Assembly (NCBI GenBank): GCA_030747675.1
Contig: JASLKH010000077.1
Span: 1-42,061, forward strand
Origin: Candidatus Thalassarchaeaceae archaeon
Lineage (GTDB): Archaea > Thermoplasmatota > Poseidoniia > Poseidoniales > Thalassarchaeaceae
Length of the DNA stretch: 42,061 nucleotides
Reading direction: 5' to 3'
Shown here: piece after piece, positions 1-8,608 of the stretch
How positions within the stretch are numbered: the stretch's first letter is position 1
Layout: each line of letters opens with the position of its first letter
Notes under the pieces: generated by a model
What the model was told of the DNA's origin: nothing
The model's database searches: none
Seen by the model: the letters and a program-made list of their open reading frames with translations, nothing else
Position numbers and translations under genes: made by a program

Positions 1-105
1 TTTTCTTGGGGGACAAAAGAGGAATATCCAAAGATATTCCTAATGAACATCATTGGTGGCACCATAGGTGGGATTCTTCTGATTACAATTCCCTTCATTT
101 GGTGA
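1..105 (+). CDS. C-terminal end of an unidentified membrane protein (cut by window edge)
   Basis: Frame 1 is open from the first base to a TGA at 103-105 and encodes about 34 residues. The last 20 or so are strongly hydrophobic (IIGGTIGGILLITIPFIW), like a final transmembrane helix, preceded by a charged stretch (GTKEEYPKIF). The frame ends four bases before the convergent phosphate permease stop, a spacing typical of this window. The body of the gene lies outside, so family and function cannot be told. A chance open frame of this length is possible, but the helix-like composition and tight convergent packing argue for a real gene end. Confidence 0.55.
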   Translation, partial: FSWGTKEEYPKIFLMNIIGGTIGGILLITIPFIW

Positions 106-108
106 GGC

Positions 109-2202
109 TTAATTGTAAACAAGTGGTAAGAAAGCATTCGCAGCCTTTTCACAAGCGTTGGCTACATCATCTAACCTTTGTAAAACTCGATACATGTGCA
201 TAGCTGCAAGAGGATGGTCATCTCCTTCACTAAACACATGGGTGGCAGCAAGAACTTCATCTTCATCCGCCTTGTGTTCAAGTAAATTGACTTCGCGAAT
301 AAGTTGGCGTAAGGCACCACCTTCCTTCTTTCCGAATCCTGATAGGGCCAAATTTTGTAGCATTTCAACTGTGTCTTCATATTTCGAAACTGTTGAAGAT
401 ACTGTCTCAGCCATTACAAGCAAAAGTTTGCGTGCTTCTTCGTTCTCATACAATGGACGGAAAGATAGTTGCTCGGCAACATTTTGAGCATAATCTGCAA
501 TTCGATCCTGTCGAGTGACCATGTGAAGGAATGTAGTTTTGTTAACAGCTAAGCGTACACCTGTGCCAAGCATATCTCGAATTTCAGCTTTGATTTCATC
601 TGCCACAAGTTCGGCATCTTGAGTGGCTTTTATTGATTCAGTAGCATCATTACCAGATACTGTATCATTGACTGCTTGAAGCATGTGATTTACTGTCTTT
701 TCAACTGCAACTGCATGCTCATGGAATACTTTGAAGACTGACCTAGGTGTTCCAGATGTTGTATCTCCGTCCGGCATTTCAGACACTACAATAGGAACTG
801 TTTCCTTCTCTTTCAACTCTGCTCTAGTCATGACATAAATGACTAATACAACAGATATCACTGATACAATGAGGACGTTAATCGGATTCTGAGCAAATAG
901 GACAAAGAAAACAACTGCCCCTAAGCCCGCCACTGGGAGGCTAGCCACCCATGAAGCCGCACTCTTAGCGAATACACGGAAGTCAACTGCAGATGCTCCA
1001 CCCGCTAGGCCTACACCTACGACGGCACCTACCAATGTATGAGTCGTTGAGATTGGTACTGCGAGGAAGGGCATGGAAAATATGAGAACTGTTGTGGCTG
1101 CTCCGAATTCTGCTGCAAAACCACGAGAAGGAGTGATATGGGTGATTTTCTTACCAATCGTATCCATTACCTTGTAGCCCCATGTCGCAACACCGACTGT
1201 GATTCCTGCACCACCAAGCAGCAAGAGTCCTATGGGGACTTCGGCACTGGCGGCCAAGGTCCCATCTTGGGCGATTTGGTAAATTGCAGCCATCGGTCCG
1301 ATTGCGTTGGCGACATCATTGGCACCGTGAGCGAATGCAACATAGCAAGCGGTGATAATCTGTAACCAAACGAATACGCGCTCAACACCAGCATATCCAT
1401 CTTCTTTGAATTCATAGCGTCTCAATACCAAATACATAGCAATGCTAGCAAAAGCTCCGATTGCCATTGCGACAAGGAAAGAATTCAATGGAATCCAAGC
1501 GCCATCAGACATTGGATTGAAAGTAGTACCTGCATCAGCAGGTAACCAATTTGCTTTGTTGATGACACCTTGGGAATCTAGATTCTTGTAGAAGCCCTTC
1601 AACGCTTTGAACTGTAATGCCAAGCCAAGAACGAAAAATGTAGGAAAAGCAAGTATTGGTGCCACCACCCTAGTACGATCAACTGGATTATCATGTTCCA
1701 TTATCACTTTCTTAATGACCCAAAATGAAAGGAATGCGAGAATACCACCTAGAAGTGGCGAAGCCACCCAAGATAGAACAATCTCAAGCACCTTACCCCA
1801 GTTGACTGCAGATGGTTGGATCCACAATCCCATACCAATGACACCTCCTACGATTGAGTGAGTTGTCGAAACTGGTAAACCCCACTTGGTGGCCACGGTT
1901 AGCCAGATTGCAGCAGCAAGCAATGCGGCCATGAATCCAAACATCAGTTTGTCCGACAACTCCGCAGAGATTTCCTCATCACCAAAATCAAGGACACCTT
2001 TTCGAATCGTATCTGTGACGTGACTACCAAAGAGTACTGCACCAAGAAACTCAAAGACTGCTGCGACAATGATTGCGCGACGAAGAGTGAGAGCACCTGA
2101 ACCAACACTAGTGCCCATTGCATTAGCAACGTCATTCGCGCCAATATTCCATGCCATGTAAGCAGCAATTAGAATCGCAAGGACAACAATCAGTGTAAAC
2201 AT
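109..2202 (-). CDS. pit: PiT-family inorganic phosphate permease with C-terminal PhoU-like (DUF47) domain
   Basis: Imports inorganic phosphate across the cytoplasmic membrane by ion symport. The two PiT half-repeats are visible: GANDVANAMGTSVG near residues 22-35 and AHGANDVANAIGP near 290, each followed by a PiT signature loop (VSTTHSIVGGVIG and ISTTHTLVGAVVG). About ten hydrophobic segments fill residues 1-460. Residues about 485-697 are soluble and helical and resemble DUF47/PhoU, so the protein is longer (697 aa) than a plain PiT of about 400-500 aa. In many organisms that regulatory domain is a separate neighbouring gene. The start ATG at 2202 puts the first helix at the N-terminus. A TATA-like AATATAC lies about 25-30 bases upstream, so the mRNA may be nearly leaderless. 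It is divergent from an AbrB-PhoU regulator, which points to shared phosphate control. Confidence 0.93.
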   Translation of the reverse strand: MFTLIVVLAILIAAYMAWNIGANDVANAMGTSVGSGALTLRRAIIVAAVFEFLGAVLFGSHVTDTIRKGVLDFGDEEISAELSDKLMFGFMAALLAAAIWLTVATKWGLPVSTTHSIVGGVIGMGLWIQPSAVNWGKVLEIVLSWVASPLLGGILAFLSFWVIKKVIMEHDNPVDRTRVVAPILAFPTFFVLGLALQFKALKGFYKNLDSQGVINKANWLPADAGTTFNPMSDGAWIPLNSFLVAMAIGAFASIAMYLVLRRYEFKEDGYAGVERVFVWLQIITACYVAFAHGANDVANAIGPMAAIYQIAQDGTLAASAEVPIGLLLLGGAGITVGVATWGYKVMDTIGKKITHITPSRGFAAEFGAATTVLIFSMPFLAVPISTTHTLVGAVVGVGLAGGASAVDFRVFAKSAASWVASLPVAGLGAVVFFVLFAQNPINVLIVSVISVVLVIYVMTRAELKEKETVPIVVSEMPDGDTTSGTPRSVFKVFHEHAVAVEKTVNHMLQAVNDTVSGNDATESIKATQDAELVADEIKAEIRDMLGTGVRLAVNKTTFLHMVTRQDRIADYAQNVAEQLSFRPLYENEEARKLLLVMAETVSSTVSKYEDTVEMLQNLALSGFGKKEGGALRQLIREVNLLEHKADEDEVLAATHVFSEGDDHPLAAMHMYRVLQRLDDVANACEKAANAFLPLVYN

Positions 2203-2244
2203 GCCCTTCTCGCGCCGTTCACAGTATATTACAAGGAACCAATG

Positions 2245-2270
2245 TAATCTATATAGTTATATTTAGATTA
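2245..2270. promoter_or_regulatory. A+T-rich inverted repeat between phosphate permease and PhoU-type regulator (candidate operator/TATA region)
   Basis: TAATCTA at 2245-2251 and TAGATTA at 2264-2270 are perfect inverted arms around a 12-base A+T spacer that itself looks like a TATA element. It lies 14 bases before the regulator ATG at 2285 and about 43 bases before the permease ATG at 2202. A dimeric regulator such as the neighbouring AbrB-PhoU protein could bind here, but that is inference. Archaeal promoter DNA is A+T-rich, so some symmetry is expected by chance. Confidence 0.45.
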
Positions 2271-2284
2271 TATCAGCACCACCT

Positions 2285-3331
2285 ATGGTCAAAGGCCCTG
2301 GTGAACTAGATGTCCGGAAATTACAGGTCACAGGGGGAGCCACCTATACACTCAGCCTGCCAAAGGAATGGGTGAAAATTAACGGCCTTGGGGCTAGAGA
2401 TCCTATTCAAGTCGATTGGCGGCCTTCTGGAGCTCTTCGAATTACTGCATTAGAATCAGTTAGAGAAGTTCGGCGAATAGCAATTAGCACAAATCGAATC
2501 CCTGTCGATGCGATTCTAGATCATCTCATGGGAGCATATCTTGCAGGGACCGATCGTATCAATATTCATCACGAAGCAAATGAAGTTAGAGAAATTAAAA
2601 AAATTATTCGGGATTTTCAACGTTTCACACGTGGCTTTGAAGTTGAAGATGAATCTGATTCACAACATACTCTCATCTGTTTATTGAATGCTAGTGAGAT
2701 GCCACTTCGAAGCAGTTTGAACCAAATGTTCCTGCGACTAAATTCAATCGTCCGTGACGTACTAGATGTTCTATGTGGTGGTGACATTCAACTTATTTCT
2801 GACTACGAGGAACGTGAACGTGAAATCGATAGTCAACATTTCCTAATTGAGCGCCAAGCAGGGATTATCCTTGACTCATACAAAGTTGCTGAATCACTAG
2901 GAATGACACGGCGGCAAGCTGTTGAACATGCGAATCTTGCGCGATGTCTTGAAAGAATGGCAGATCATGCATTCCAATTGGCAGATATGGCGACAAAATT
3001 TGGTGGTGTTCTTTCATTTAATTCGGAAAATTTACCACTCAATCAAATTCCGATTTGGCAAGAAGCAATCAGGGGTTTGATGATTAATATGCGAACTAAA
3101 GATGCGAGAGAAATTGAAACTGCCCGAAATGCACTAAAATCTGCCCAATTATCTCTCAAAGGACATGAGGAGGGTCTTTGGTCCGGCAAACGTGAAGCGA
3201 AAAAGGTGCTACTAGAAGACCATATTTCTGAATCCATACGCCGCATGTGTGCATACGCAAGAGACTTTGGAGAGACATTGCTCAACATGATTGCGCACGA
3301 AGAAACAATCACAACTCGAGAACAAGATTAG
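2285..3331 (+). CDS. phoU: AbrB-PhoU phosphate-uptake regulator
   Basis: Residues about 10-55 (DVRKLQVTGGATYTLSLPKE onward) form an AbrB/SpoVT-like swapped-hairpin DNA-binding domain. The rest is two PhoU-type three-helix units with the usual acidic, helical character (for example ERMADHAFQLADMATKFG near residue 222). This architecture is common in archaea, where such proteins are thought to sense phosphate status and regulate phosphate transport. The 348-aa length fits the family. The ATG at 2285 has no clear Shine-Dalgarno site, but a TATA-like stretch lies about 25 bases upstream, so a leaderless transcript is likely. It is divergent from the phosphate permease. Its 3' end overlaps the convergent CcdA-type gene by four bases. 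Confidence 0.9.
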   Translation: MVKGPGELDVRKLQVTGGATYTLSLPKEWVKINGLGARDPIQVDWRPSGALRITALESVREVRRIAISTNRIPVDAILDHLMGAYLAGTDRINIHHEANEVREIKKIIRDFQRFTRGFEVEDESDSQHTLICLLNASEMPLRSSLNQMFLRLNSIVRDVLDVLCGGDIQLISDYEEREREIDSQHFLIERQAGIILDSYKVAESLGMTRRQAVEHANLARCLERMADHAFQLADMATKFGGVLSFNSENLPLNQIPIWQEAIRGLMINMRTKDAREIETARNALKSAQLSLKGHEEGLWSGKREAKKVLLEDHISESIRRMCAYARDFGETLLNMIAHEETITTREQD

Positions 3332-4947
3332 ATGATTTTCGCCATCAAATCTGGTTGTGTGAGATATATTGTGAGCATGAAGCCTGCAAACATCATCATC
3401 CATGAACCAATTAATTTGATTGTTCCTGTGGCTCGTCGCAAGAAATCAATGGCAACTTGTCGACCTAGTCCTACAATGCCAGTCACTAGAATCATCAATA
3501 CCAGAAGCCCAACCATTAAGGAACCCAACCCGTAGGTCACAGCCCCTGTACCAATTGTTGAAAGATATACTACGAATGGTAAAACGGCGGCTGCTGTGCA
3601 ATCGACAGAAGCTGCAGCGTACCCAATCCCATACAAGTACATATTTCGCCGAGGTGTGAATCTCTCATCTGCTTCAGTAGTGGACCAACGATCTATCCAT
3701 TTCTGAATGAAGCCCATCAAATGTGCTGTCCCACCCATTAGCATGAATGATCCTAAAACAAAGAGTAAGATTGCAATTCCTAGTGCCAAATAATGGACCA
3801 AACCACTACTTGCAAACGCTTTACCCATTGCCATTGCAATCAATCCAATGAATATGAAAAATGTCCACATCCCTAAGCCTGAAAGGGAACCAATTACAAA
3901 TGAATTTGGCATCCTACCGCTTAATTTACCTGATTCAATTAACTCGTCCTCACGTGCACCAAGTGAAAGGTAGTAAGAAATGAAGCCTGGTAACACTGGG
4001 AAAGCACAGGGGGAGAAATAAACTAGAATTGAAAGCATGAGGCCGAGGAAAATAATTCCCATCATGCTAGTATCCTCTTCCGCTAGACCGAATTCCCTCA
4101 ACTCTTCAATTTCATCTTGAGTACCATTGAGAGCAGTTTCTACTGCGGAATCAAATGATTTCCAATTATCCGTCGGCGTACCTGTACTCTCTTTAGCTAC
4201 TATCCAACCCTCGTGGTCGATGACCATTACAACTGGTATTTGCCCAGTACCTTTTGGTGTAAAAAGACGCACTGGGTCTGCACGTTCATCTGTTGTTACA
4301 TTGACAATAGCTGCAGTATCACTACCAAATCCTGTAGGATAGTGTGGAACATGATAAACACCATCACTTTCATTCAGATAAGATATACTCTCATAATACC
4401 AAGCACCGTAAGCGATGATAACTAATTCTCTCCCAGATTCATTGGCCTTTTCGTCCCAATATCCCATTTCATCCTCAAGATGCCCTTGTACATAGTGACA
4501 ACTACCACAATCACGAGCCATCATGTCGAATATGACCACCTTTCCTCGATGCTCACTCAACTGAAACCAACCGGTTTCATTTGTGATATCTGATTCAACA
4601 CCCGTTCGATTCAATGTTTCAAAAACTACATCGGGAACCTGTTCAGGTTCGCCGGCTTCGTTCAGTAGTGCTGTTGAAAAACCGAATACTGAAAGACCAG
4701 CCCAGGCAATAAAAGTGAACATTACGACTGAAATGCAAAAAGCAATCCAAGTTTGTTTTTCAGAGAATACTCCCACATCACAACCAGTACGCTGCTGAAT
4801 GCGATATCGTAGGGAAGGTTTCCATTCTTCGACTACCGGTGCCCCTTCTTTATTCTCAACTATTGTTTCAACTAAATCTGGCTCTCCAGGATCTCCAACT
4901 GCGGTGAACATCCCTTCTTCAACGTCCTCAGAAATTTGGCTCACCAT
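3328..4947 (-). CDS. Thioredoxin-like / CcdA-DsbD transmembrane thiol-disulfide protein fusion
   Basis: Likely carries reducing equivalents across the membrane and acts on extracytoplasmic disulfides. Order of parts: a cytosolic acidic N-terminus (1-65), a membrane anchor (about 67-92), an extracytoplasmic thioredoxin/TlpA-like domain with CGSC at 147-150 and a cis-proline loop (GTGQIPVV, about 234-240), then a CcdA-like bundle of six helices from about 297. The two CcdA cysteines are visible in SPCAFPVLP (C314) and in ASVDCTAAAVLP (C450). In bacteria DsbD has the reverse order, with the thioredoxin domain after the membrane bundle. Start ATG 4947 has no obvious ribosome site. A role in cytochrome maturation or cell-surface disulfide exchange is possible; the neighbours do not decide. 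Confidence 0.88.
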   Translation of the reverse strand: MVSQISEDVEEGMFTAVGDPGEPDLVETIVENKEGAPVVEEWKPSLRYRIQQRTGCDVGVFSEKQTWIAFCISVVMFTFIAWAGLSVFGFSTALLNEAGEPEQVPDVVFETLNRTGVESDITNETGWFQLSEHRGKVVIFDMMARDCGSCHYVQGHLEDEMGYWDEKANESGRELVIIAYGAWYYESISYLNESDGVYHVPHYPTGFGSDTAAIVNVTTDERADPVRLFTPKGTGQIPVVMVIDHEGWIVAKESTGTPTDNWKSFDSAVETALNGTQDEIEELREFGLAEEDTSMMGIIFLGLMLSILVYFSPCAFPVLPGFISYYLSLGAREDELIESGKLSGRMPNSFVIGSLSGLGMWTFFIFIGLIAMAMGKAFASSGLVHYLALGIAILLFVLGSFMLMGGTAHLMGFIQKWIDRWSTTEADERFTPRRNMYLYGIGYAAASVDCTAAAVLPFVVYLSTIGTGAVTYGLGSLMVGLLVLMILVTGIVGLGRQVAIDFLRRATGTIKLIGSWMMMFAGFMLTIYLTQPDLMAKII

Positions 4948-5004
4948 CTATTGGGGGGCAAAGGATACACTTCAACGTCGTGCTGATACACCCAGTGACA
5001 CAAT

Positions 5005-5688
5005 TCATTCATTTTCCAAAATAGAAGAGGTCCCAAAACGAAACATTTCTGGATGAATGAAACCTTCACCCAAAGCAATTCGGACTATGTCGAGATAGCC
5101 TTCGGCTTGACCTGATTCACGAATCCCACCTGAGAGTTTTAGCCCTCGTATCTTTCCACTGTTTTCATGACTCCATTCAGAAATTAATTCTGCAAGAGAT
5201 CGTGCCACTAAAGGCGTACACCCTCCACGCCTACCTGTACATGTTTTGACGAAATCTGCACCGAACTCTATAGCCAACTTTGCCCCCAATTCAATGTAAT
5301 ATAAATCCAATTCTGGTGTTTCTAAAATGACTTTCAATATCTTACCTTCAGAAGCACGCCGTATTTGCGACAAATCAGTAGCAACCTTGTCACGATCACC
5401 TTCCATCAATGCATTGAAATCAATGACAATATCAATTTCATCTGCACCATCTTCAATCGCTTGTTTTACTTCATCAATTCTCTCATACAAGGGGCCATCA
5501 CCATTAGGGAAACCACCAGCAGCACATGCAATGACTCCATCATAGAATTCTTTAGCTATCAATACGTGCTCAGGTAGGACACAAATAGCTGCGAAGTTGT
5601 GCGCATTCGCCTCTTCCAAAAAAGATTCAATGTCACCTTTTGGATCCAACATAGTGTAATCACACAACTCAACCAGACTTCGTGACAC
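5005..5688 (-). CDS. deoC: Deoxyribose-phosphate aldolase
   Basis: Cleaves 2-deoxyribose 5-phosphate to glyceraldehyde 3-phosphate and acetaldehyde, a cytosolic step in deoxynucleoside breakdown. The class I aldolase features are present: the N-terminal CDYTMLDP (family DHTLL), the Schiff-base lysine in DFVKTCTGRRGG and the second lysine in LKLSGGIR. The 227-aa length is normal. The start is a GTG at 5688. About 100 bases separate it from the divergent serC, enough for two promoters. No other nucleoside-salvage gene is adjacent, so which pathway it serves here is not visible. Confidence 0.93.
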   Translation of the reverse strand: MSRSLVELCDYTMLDPKGDIESFLEEANAHNFAAICVLPEHVLIAKEFYDGVIACAAGGFPNGDGPLYERIDEVKQAIEDGADEIDIVIDFNALMEGDRDKVATDLSQIRRASEGKILKVILETPELDLYYIELGAKLAIEFGADFVKTCTGRRGGCTPLVARSLAELISEWSHENSGKIRGLKLSGGIRESGQAEGYLDIVRIALGEGFIHPEMFRFGTSSILENE

Positions 5689-5792
5689 AATATCGGTGCA
5701 GCAGCACTGTAAGATAGTCCCTTTGGAAAGATGTTGACAATTTTGTCTGACGTCTTCGAGCCACAGCCATCAAAGACCGACGCGAGTCTCCT

Positions 5793-6887
5793 GTGGGCGT
5801 GAAAGCAGGTCGTGTTCACAATTTCGGGGCTGGCCCTGCTGTGTTACCAATAGAAGTTGTAGAAGAGGTTCAAATGGCTCTCCCAAACCTCATGGATTCA
5901 GGATTTGGATTATGTGAAATTAGTCATCGGAGTGCAATATTTCAGGATGTTGTAGATAGTGCCATGGGCCGTGTTAGAAGAGTACTATCTGTACCTGATG
6001 ATTACACCGTCCTTTTTCTCCAAGGAGGGGCATCACTGCAATTTTACATGACGGCATTGAATATTCTCAGAACCGGTGAAATGGCAGACTACATCATTAC
6101 TGGAGGGTGGTCGAAAAAAGCACTTGCAGAAGCCAACCGTGTCGGCGATGCTCAAGCCTGCTGGGACGGGTCAAATAGTGGATTTAAATCAGTACCAAAT
6201 AAAGGAGAATACGAATTACGTGAACAATCAATTTATCTCCACTATACATCGAATAATACACTCTATGGGACACAATTCCACGAACCTCCCTCATCAGGAG
6301 GGAAACCCCTAATTCTTGATGCAAGTTCAGATATTGCTGGTGTCCCAATCAATGTTTCTTCACATGATATTATCTACGCAGGTGCACAGAAAAACTTGGG
6401 ACCAAGTGGGGTGACCCTGGTTATTCTTTCACCGTGGGCGATGTCTAGAGTGCAAGAGGGCATTCCTACGATGCTAGATTATTCTGTACATGCTTCCAAG
6501 GGATCACTATTCAATACACCAAACACATTTGGCATCTTTGTACTGGATTGTGTATTCAAATGGCTGGAAAAAAATGGTGGCCTAGATGGGGCTATATCCA
6601 GAAATCGTGCTAAATCTAATCTACTTTACAAGGAATTAGATCGATGTCAATTTTGGAAACCACATGCTGACATCGATTCCAGATCCGTGATGAATGTCAC
6701 ATGGAGACTCTCTAATCCAAAACTTGAACCTCTATTTTTGGAAGAAGCAAAAGTTGCAGGGTTGGGTGGACTGAAAGGACACCGTAGTGTTGGTGGAATC
6801 AGGGCAAGTTTGTACAATGGCTGTTCAATGGAAAGTGTACAGATACTCGTCAATTTCATGCAAGATTTCGAATCGCGCTATAATTGA
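5793..6887 (+). CDS. serC: Phosphoserine aminotransferase
   Basis: PLP-dependent class V aminotransferase that converts 3-phosphohydroxypyruvate and glutamate to phosphoserine. The N-terminal signature HNFGAGPAVLP and the PLP lysine in YAGAQKNLGPSG are both present, and 364 aa matches the SerC family. The start is one of two in-frame GTG codons (5793 or 5799); neither has a clear ribosome site. The stop codon overlaps the region upstream of pdxT, and the genes that follow are packed on the same strand, so serC probably heads an operon. In bacteria SerC can also take part in DXP-dependent PLP synthesis, but the next gene belongs to the other (PdxS/PdxT) route, so the link to serC may be no more than shared transcription. 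Confidence 0.94.
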   Translation: MGVKAGRVHNFGAGPAVLPIEVVEEVQMALPNLMDSGFGLCEISHRSAIFQDVVDSAMGRVRRVLSVPDDYTVLFLQGGASLQFYMTALNILRTGEMADYIITGGWSKKALAEANRVGDAQACWDGSNSGFKSVPNKGEYELREQSIYLHYTSNNTLYGTQFHEPPSSGGKPLILDASSDIAGVPINVSSHDIIYAGAQKNLGPSGVTLVILSPWAMSRVQEGIPTMLDYSVHASKGSLFNTPNTFGIFVLDCVFKWLEKNGGLDGAISRNRAKSNLLYKELDRCQFWKPHADIDSRSVMNVTWRLSNPKLEPLFLEEAKVAGLGGLKGHRSVGGIRASLYNGCSMESVQILVNFMQDFESRYN

Positions 6888-6925
6888 GTGCGAGGGATGA
6901 AAGCAGAAAGACTGTTCGCGAGTTC

Positions 6926-7495
6926 ATGGTGGTCGTCGGTATCGCAATGTTGCAAGGCGCCCGCCATGCTCATGTCAATGCGTTGGAAAATGCCGCAAAT
7001 GAACTAGGGATCAATATACAAATTGTCCAATTAAGAACAAAACTAGACTTTGATTCGAACCAAATAGATGCATTGATGCTACCAGGGGGGGAAAGTACTG
7101 TGATGCGATTAACTGGTAATAATGAGGCAAGTGAACTATTGCCTTCCATGTTTAACTGGTTGCGAGAAGACCCTGTAAGACCTGTACTCGCAACATGCGC
7201 AGGTGCAATTTTATTAGTAGACCCTCAAGATGGAGGTGAGGCCTTAATTGATGCTGAAATTGACCGTAATGCCTACGGTGGGCAAATTGATTCATTTGAA
7301 GCGTCGCTCGATTGTGGATTTCCTGGGATTTTCATTCGTGCACCGCGCTTTGGTGAAGTTCGTGATTCCATTGAATGTACACTCAATGGTGAAGTTGTTG
7401 GAGTTCGTAGGATAAATCGCATCGCCTTGACATTTCATCCTGAATTAAGTGATAACTCAAAATATCATCGGATGCTACTGGAGGCTTGTATATGA
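6926..7495 (+). CDS. pdxT: Pyridoxal 5'-phosphate synthase glutaminase subunit
   Basis: Hydrolyses glutamine to supply ammonia to PdxS, which makes PLP from ribose 5-phosphate and glyceraldehyde 3-phosphate. The N-terminus VGIAMLQGARHAHV matches the family (GVLALQG), PGGESTVMR is the oxyanion region, ATCAGAIL carries the nucleophile cysteine, and TFHPEL carries the catalytic histidine. I chose ATG 6926 because the family starts right before this strand; a TTG at 6884 would add 14 residues. The 3' end overlaps the next gene as ATGA (7492-7495), so the two are translationally coupled. The synthase partner pdxS is not in the window. Confidence 0.93.
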   Translation: MVVVGIAMLQGARHAHVNALENAANELGINIQIVQLRTKLDFDSNQIDALMLPGGESTVMRLTGNNEASELLPSMFNWLREDPVRPVLATCAGAILLVDPQDGGEALIDAEIDRNAYGGQIDSFEASLDCGFPGIFIRAPRFGEVRDSIECTLNGEVVGVRRINRIALTFHPELSDNSKYHRMLLEACI

Positions 7496-8562
7496 TTGAA
7501 TTACCATCTATCGACGAGGCTGAGGGTTGTATTCAATGTCAGATGGGGAGCAAACTGGTTCTGTTTATCACAGGTCACTGTCATTGGATGTGCGATTATT
7601 GTCCATTGTCAGAGAATCGACGTGAAATCGATTTCATGTATGCCAACGAACGACGAGTCGACATAGGTGATTGGGAAGCAGTTCTTGAAGAAGGGCGGGC
7701 AATGAATGCAACGGGGACCGGTATAACAGGAGGAGATCCCATGATGGCTGCTGAACGTAGTATCGAAGCTTGTCATGTTCTCAAAGAAGAGTTTGGGCCA
7801 AGTCATCATATCCACTTGTACACAAGTATCCCTTTCAAACCTGAAGTAGCTCAGCAATTGGCAGATGCTGGTCTAGACGAAATACGCTTTCATCTCTTAA
7901 ATTTAGAATATGGACGATATGTGCAAACTATGCAAGCCTGCCGTGATGCAGGATTATTTGTAGGGATTGAAATTCCATGTGAGCCTGACCATGCAGAAAG
8001 GTTACATGAATTAATTGAGGAAATGCGAGGAGGACCTGCATTGTTCATGAACCTAAATGAATTGGAGATTACTGTAGGTAATTTTGAGAATATGGAAATT
8101 CGGGGATTCAATCTTTCAAGCGAGATTACCGCAGGAGCAGAAGGGTCTTCGGAACTTGCCAAAGAATTGCATTCTAAGATAACTCCAGAGCATGGCTTTA
8201 TGATCAAATATTGCACTGCATCGTACAAAGACTCTGGTCAATTACGTAGAAGATTTCTACGCAGAGGGGAACATACAATTTCTCCACATGAACAACTTAC
8301 TGAAGATGGTACAATCATATTTGGTAGTATCTGGTGTGAGCCAGAAGATTCAGATAATTGGATTGCGGAAATACAAGAACAAACGGCAATTCCAAAGCAA
8401 TTCTTGTTCTACGATGCTTCAACAAATCGCTTGGAAATACCACTCCTATTGGCTGAAGAAATTGCCGGATTTATTGAAGCACCTGTTGCAATGGTAGAGA
8501 TACACCCCACTCATGAACGCTTGGAAGTAGGCTTAGTGTGGTTGAATGATATTCGACCATGA
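7492..8562 (+). CDS. Radical SAM protein (COG2108-like), function unknown
   Basis: Contains the radical SAM cluster motif CHWMCDYC (CxxxCxxC, near residue 32), a GGDP motif after TGTGIT, and an N-terminal CIQC pair. The arrangement, with YTSIPFKPEV and NLNELEIT later in the chain, matches an archaeal family I recognise as COG2108, of unknown substrate. C-terminal cysteines (KYCTASYKDSG and IWCEPED) could hold an auxiliary cluster or contact substrate. ATG 7492 is preceded by GGAGGC at 7480-7485 and overlaps the pdxT stop, so the start is well supported. The coupling to pdxT suggests co-expression but not a proven role in PLP metabolism. Confidence 0.85.
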   Translation: MIELPSIDEAEGCIQCQMGSKLVLFITGHCHWMCDYCPLSENRREIDFMYANERRVDIGDWEAVLEEGRAMNATGTGITGGDPMMAAERSIEACHVLKEEFGPSHHIHLYTSIPFKPEVAQQLADAGLDEIRFHLLNLEYGRYVQTMQACRDAGLFVGIEIPCEPDHAERLHELIEEMRGGPALFMNLNELEITVGNFENMEIRGFNLSSEITAGAEGSSELAKELHSKITPEHGFMIKYCTASYKDSGQLRRRFLRRGEHTISPHEQLTEDGTIIFGSIWCEPEDSDNWIAEIQEQTAIPKQFLFYDASTNRLEIPLLLAEEIAGFIEAPVAMVEIHPTHERLEVGLVWLNDIRP

Positions 8563-8608
8563 TAGATATTCGTCGGATTCAAGAACGGTAGCCCCCCCGC
8601 ATGGACCA

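Noticed and set aside
6-203. Plus-strand frame of 65 aa covering the left edge and the permease 3' end
   Set aside because: It reads antisense through the C-terminus of the phosphate permease and has no family pattern. The shorter frame ending at 105 is a better candidate for the edge gene.
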